Shown here: positions 13,082-15,925 of the stretch, piece after piece
How positions within the stretch are numbered: position 1 is the first letter of the stretch
Layout of the letters: every line of letters starts with the position of its first letter
Assembly (NCBI GenBank): GCA_902478725.1
Contig: CABSMD010000037.1
Location: 1 to 15,925, forward strand
DNA from: an uncultured Clostridia bacterium
GTDB taxonomy: Bacteria > Bacillota > Clostridia > HGM11514
Reading direction: 5' to 3'
DNA length: 15,925 bases
Program-made: the position numbers and the translations under genes
The notes under the pieces: generated by a model
Database searches by the model: none
What the model was told of the DNA's origin: nothing
What the model saw: only the letters and a program-made list of their open reading frames with translations

Positions 13082-14904
13082 TACGGGTCGAGAACATAAA
13101 ATTATCGTTGTCTCAAAACGAGGATGTGCTTCCTCTCCTGGCCGCCGAACGACTGGGTGTCAGGCCAAACGAAATCCGTGCGTGGAGGATTGCGAAAAAG
13201 TCGGTGGATGCGCGCCGCAAGAAGGGCGCTGGCGCGTCCGGGCAGCCTGGCCCTGTCCAACCGGACAGCACGGCGGAGCGTTCCGCCGCCGCGCCGGATC
13301 GCATTCCCGCTATGCCGGGCCAATGCCGTAGTGTATCAGCCCAATTGTCCGGCAGGCCGGTTGTCCCGCCTGCCCATCCCCCCGCCCTGCGTCATGAAAT
13401 CCATCTGGTTTACGCGGTTGATATTACGGTAAACAACGAATCCCGTTTCCTCGCCCTTCCCGGCGTCAAGCGGGTAACACCGGGGAGCTGGTCGCCGCGC
13501 CGTGTGTTTCCCATGCCCTGCCGCCCCGTTGTGGTGGGGATGGGCCCGGCTGGGCTGTTTGCCGCGCTGACATTGGCCGAGGCGGGCGCGGAGCCGGTTT
13601 TGCTGGAACGGGGCCGTCCGGTGGAGGAACGGCGGCAGGATGTGGAAGCATTTTGGAAAACAGGCCGCTTGCAGCCCGCTTCAAACGTCCAGTTCGGCGA
13701 AGGGGGCGCAGGGGCGTTCTCCGATGGCAAGCTGACCACCGGCACCAAAAGCCCCTACCGGGACTATATCCTGCAAACCCTTGTCAGATACGGCGCGCCG
13801 GAGGAAATCCTTTACCTCAATAAGCCCCACATCGGAACCGATCTGCTCCTCGGCGCCGTCAAAGGCATACGGCAGCGGATTCTCTCTCTGGGCGGTACCG
13901 TCTGCTTTGAAACCTGCTTGGACGGCCTTTTGAGCGAGAATGGCCGCCTCACCGGCGTTCGTGCCATGACTCCCGATGGGGTGCGGGAATGGGAGACCCG
14001 CGCCGTGATTCTGGCGATCGGCCACAGCGCGCGGGATACCTTCCAAAGCCTTGTAAACCAAAACATTGCCCTGTCCTCCAAGCCGTTTGCCGTCGGCGTG
14101 CGGATCGAGCACCTGCAGTCAGAGATCGACCGCGTACAACACGGCGGCGCTATCCCGCGCCTCGGCGCGGCGGATTATAAGCTCGCGGTACATCTGCCGT
14201 ATTCGCATTCCGCCCCACTTTGCGGTGACCCGTCGCCGTGGAGCGCTGGGCGACAGGGCGCGGGGCCGCAAGGCGGACAGGGGGTCGGGGTTTATACCTT
14301 CTGCATGTGCCCCGGCGGGCAGGTTGTGGCGGCCGCGAGCGAAGAAGGGGGTGTGGTGACCAACGGGATGAGTTACCACGCGCGCGGCGGCGTTAACGCC
14401 AACAGTGCGGTGCTGGTCGGCGTGCCGGCGTTTGCCCGCGCACTCGACGGTGTGGCGTTTCAGCGCAGGCTGGAGCACGCCGCTTTCGCCTTGGGGGGCG
14501 GAGACTACCGAGCCCCGGCGCAGCTGGTGGGGGATTTTATAAAAGGCGTCCCAAGCCGCCAACTGGGAGAGATCGAGCCTACCTACCAGCCCGGCGTGAC
14601 GCTGTGTGACCTGCGCGAGTGCCTGCCGGATGCAATTTATCAGCCTTTAAGCAGGGGGCTTTCGGAGATGGGCCGCCGTCTGCCCGGTTTTGACCGTTAC
14701 GACGCGGTACTGACGGGGGTGGAATCGCGAAGCTCTTCTCCGGTGCGAATTGCGCGCGACGAAACCCTGCAATCGATATCCCTGCCCGGCCTCTACCCAT
14801 GCGGGGAAGGAGCCGGCTACGCGGGCGGCATCCTGTCCGCGGCGGCGGACGGCGTGCGCTGTGCGGAAGCGGTGCTAAAGCCCTATCAAAAGGAGGACGA
14901 TTAG
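13078..14904 (+). CDS. COG2509-type FAD-dependent dehydrogenase with insertions
   Basis: Uncharacterised FAD-dependent dehydrogenase, 608 residues, longer than the roughly 460-540 I expect for the family. The N-terminal domain (IRVENIKLSL ... AWRIAKKSVDARRKK, then IHLVYAVDITV) precedes the dinucleotide fold VVVGMGPAGLFAAL (152-165). Further motifs are NVQFGEGGAGAFSDGKLTTG, AVILAIGHSARDTF, VYTFCMCPGGQVVAAASEEG and the terminal LPGLYPCGEGAGYAGGI. Two segments look inserted: residues about 50-106 (13225-13395), Pro/Ala-rich between ARRKK and the family's IHLVY, and about 375-402 (14200-14283), Gly/Gln-rich just before VYTFCMCPGG. Both keep the frame. The start at 13078 overlaps the upstream stop, with GGAGG about nine bases before it. 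No substrate is assignable. Confidence 0.9.
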   Translation: MIRVENIKLSLSQNEDVLPLLAAERLGVRPNEIRAWRIAKKSVDARRKKGAGASGQPGPVQPDSTAERSAAAPDRIPAMPGQCRSVSAQLSGRPVVPPAHPPALRHEIHLVYAVDITVNNESRFLALPGVKRVTPGSWSPRRVFPMPCRPVVVGMGPAGLFAALTLAEAGAEPVLLERGRPVEERRQDVEAFWKTGRLQPASNVQFGEGGAGAFSDGKLTTGTKSPYRDYILQTLVRYGAPEEILYLNKPHIGTDLLLGAVKGIRQRILSLGGTVCFETCLDGLLSENGRLTGVRAMTPDGVREWETRAVILAIGHSARDTFQSLVNQNIALSSKPFAVGVRIEHLQSEIDRVQHGGAIPRLGAADYKLAVHLPYSHSAPLCGDPSPWSAGRQGAGPQGGQGVGVYTFCMCPGGQVVAAASEEGGVVTNGMSYHARGGVNANSAVLVGVPAFARALDGVAFQRRLEHAAFALGGGDYRAPAQLVGDFIKGVPSRQLGEIEPTYQPGVTLCDLRECLPDAIYQPLSRGLSEMGRRLPGFDRYDAVLTGVESRSSSPVRIARDETLQSISLPGLYPCGEGAGYAGGILSAAADGVRCAEAVLKPYQKEDD

Positions 14905-14905
14905 A

Positions 14906-14986
14906 ATGACTATTGCGTTATCGCCTTGTTCTTCTCCATGCAGGATGTTTGTCTTTCAAAAGGAGGATGGAAAAAATGTTGATTGA
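14906..14986 (+). CDS. Short leader ORF before the cyclase gene
   Basis: A 26-residue open frame (begins MTIALSPCSSPCRMF) starting two bases after the dehydrogenase stop, with AGGAGG nine bases upstream of its ATG. It ends at 14986, overlapping the first codons of the cyclase gene by 11 bases in another frame. The RBS context TCAAAAGGAGGA is repeated almost exactly before the cyclase start. It could be a coupling leader peptide or a small Cys-containing protein; I know no homologue. Confidence 0.4.
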   Translation: MTIALSPCSSPCRMFVFQKEDGKNVD

Positions 14987-15638
14987 CCTGTCTTATCCCA
15001 TCCATACCGGCATGGGGGTGTACCCAAACGACCCATCTGTGACCATTTCGGACGCTTCCGGCCCGAAGAGTGGGAAATGCCACATCTCACGGCTGGATTT
15101 CGGCACCCATACCGGAACGCATATCGATATGCCCTTCCACTTTATCCCGGATGGGCAGACGACGGATGTTTTTCCGTTGGAAAACTGTATGGGTCAGGGC
15201 TTTTTGGTGGAGAAGGAGTATCGCAGCGGCCCGCTTCTCACCCTGTCCCCGGACGAGCTTGCGGGGATGCCGGAGGATGCTGTTTTTGTACTCTATACCC
15301 ATTGGCAGGAGCGCTATGGAACGGAAGACTTTTTTACCGAATACCCGGCTCTGACCATGGAGGCGGCAGGACTTTTACTGGAAAAGGGTGTCAGGGCAAT
15401 CGCGATGGACACCCCCTCAATCGATAACCGTTATACCAATGGTGAGCTTCACAGGCTGGTGCTGGGCAGGGGCGTGGCGGTCATCGAAACACTGGCAAAC
15501 CTTGACCGGCTCGCTGCGGTACAGCAAGATAGGGCGGCATCCTGCGGCAGTGGCTGTGATTTTACCATCTATGCCGCACCGCTGAAGCTCACGGGTGGGG
15601 ACGGCAGTCCCGTCCGCGCGTTTGCCTTAACAGAATAG
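14976..15638 (+). CDS. Cyclase / kynurenine formamidase-family hydrolase
   Basis: Metal-dependent hydrolase of 220 residues in the putative cyclase (kynurenine formamidase-like) family, which opens amides or lactones. The metal-binding signature HxGTHxDxPxH is intact as HTGTHIDMPFHF. The family start LIDLSYPIHTGMGVYPNDP and the later AIAMDTPSID and HRLVLGRGVAVIETLANLD are also present. Of two close in-frame ATGs (14967 and 14976), the second is chosen because AGGAGG (14961-14966) is nine bases before it and directly abuts the first. It lies in the flavoprotein operon, 71 bases after the dehydrogenase, with a short leader ORF overlapping its start. The substrate is unknown; no tryptophan-degradation genes are near. 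Confidence 0.9.
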   Translation: MLIDLSYPIHTGMGVYPNDPSVTISDASGPKSGKCHISRLDFGTHTGTHIDMPFHFIPDGQTTDVFPLENCMGQGFLVEKEYRSGPLLTLSPDELAGMPEDAVFVLYTHWQERYGTEDFFTEYPALTMEAAGLLLEKGVRAIAMDTPSIDNRYTNGELHRLVLGRGVAVIETLANLDRLAAVQQDRAASCGSGCDFTIYAAPLKLTGGDGSPVRAFALTE

Positions 15639-15651
15639 GAGGCCTGATAGG

Positions 15652-15925
15652 ATGGGCAGGTATGATGGAATCATTCACCGTTTGACCGAATGGGGAAAAC
15701 AGGAGGACAGGCTGCGGGCCGCACTGATTATCGGTTCCCAGGCCAGGGAAGACTATCCGGCGGACGAGTATTCCGACCTTGATATCGTCATGGCTGTGGA
15801 CGACACGGATTATTTCCTGCGCTCTGACCAGTGGCTTGAACAGATAGGAAACTTCCATATCTCATTTGTGGAAGCTACGGTCGATGGTGGAAAAGAGAGA
15901 CGGGTTTTGTTCGACGGTGCGCTTG
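15652..15925 (+). CDS. Aminoglycoside 6-adenylyltransferase-like protein, 5' part
   Basis: First 91 residues of a nucleotidyltransferase-fold protein cut by the right window edge. The GSxxR motif (GSQARED) and the paired metal-binding aspartates (YSDLDIVM) match the AadK/ANT(6) streptomycin adenylyltransferase family. RVLFDGAL near the edge fits the same family. ATG at 15652 with AGGAGG (15637-15642) nine bases upstream, overlapping the cyclase stop. It is the last visible gene of the operon. Many chromosomal members of this family do not confer resistance, so drug modification is not assured. Confidence 0.8.
   Translation, partial: MGRYDGIIHRLTEWGKQEDRLRAALIIGSQAREDYPADEYSDLDIVMAVDDTDYFLRSDQWLEQIGNFHISFVEATVDGGKERRVLFDGAL

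Overview
The window looks like chromosomal DNA of a spore-forming Gram-positive Clostridia. The evidence is strong GGAGG-type ribosome binding sites, frequent TTG starts, sigma-A promoters, a sporulation sigma-K fragment with a pro-sequence, and a BofC-domain protein. An Oscillospiraceae-like gut or environmental clostridium is my guess. Coding regions are moderately to strongly GC-rich, highest in the flavoprotein operon at the right.

Layout. (1) 1-542: 3' part of a short-chain dehydrogenase on the plus strand. (2) 543-918: AT-rich stretch with a strong hairpin and no recognisable gene. (3) 919-3359, minus strand: tributyrin-esterase-like gene, AI-2E-family membrane protein, then the N-terminal half of sigK. 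The sigK homology stops at ...CIEN, where skin elements split sigK in other spore-formers. (4) 3393-3433: two near-consensus promoters that overlap face to face, driving the esterase leftward and a CmpB-like membrane protein (3464-4153) rightward. (5) 4187-5572: small XRE regulator, BofC-C-like protein with a strong terminator, and three copies of a 73-bp element with 17-bp terminal inverted repeats. These copies sit in the promoter regions of the XRE gene, the bofC-like gene and the penicillin-binding-protein gene. (6) 5573-7795: class A PBP with a Pro/Ser/Thr tail. (7) 7940-9922: GH36/alpha-galactosidase-like enzyme. (8) 10054-11751: secreted multidomain protein of unknown function. (9) 11879 to the end: tightly packed operon of a BaiN/HI0933-type flavoprotein, a COG2509-type FAD dehydrogenase with two unusual insertions, a 26-codon leader ORF, a cyclase/kynurenine-formamidase-family enzyme, and the start of an aminoglycoside 6-adenylyltransferase-like gene.

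The most interesting signals are the sigK fragment broken at the skin position and the 73-bp inverted-repeat family, whose flanking promoter sequence is also shared between the XRE gene and the PBP gene. Together they suggest a rearranging sigK locus and either a small MITE family or a local regulon. No complete defence system, CRISPR array, tRNA or rRNA was seen.
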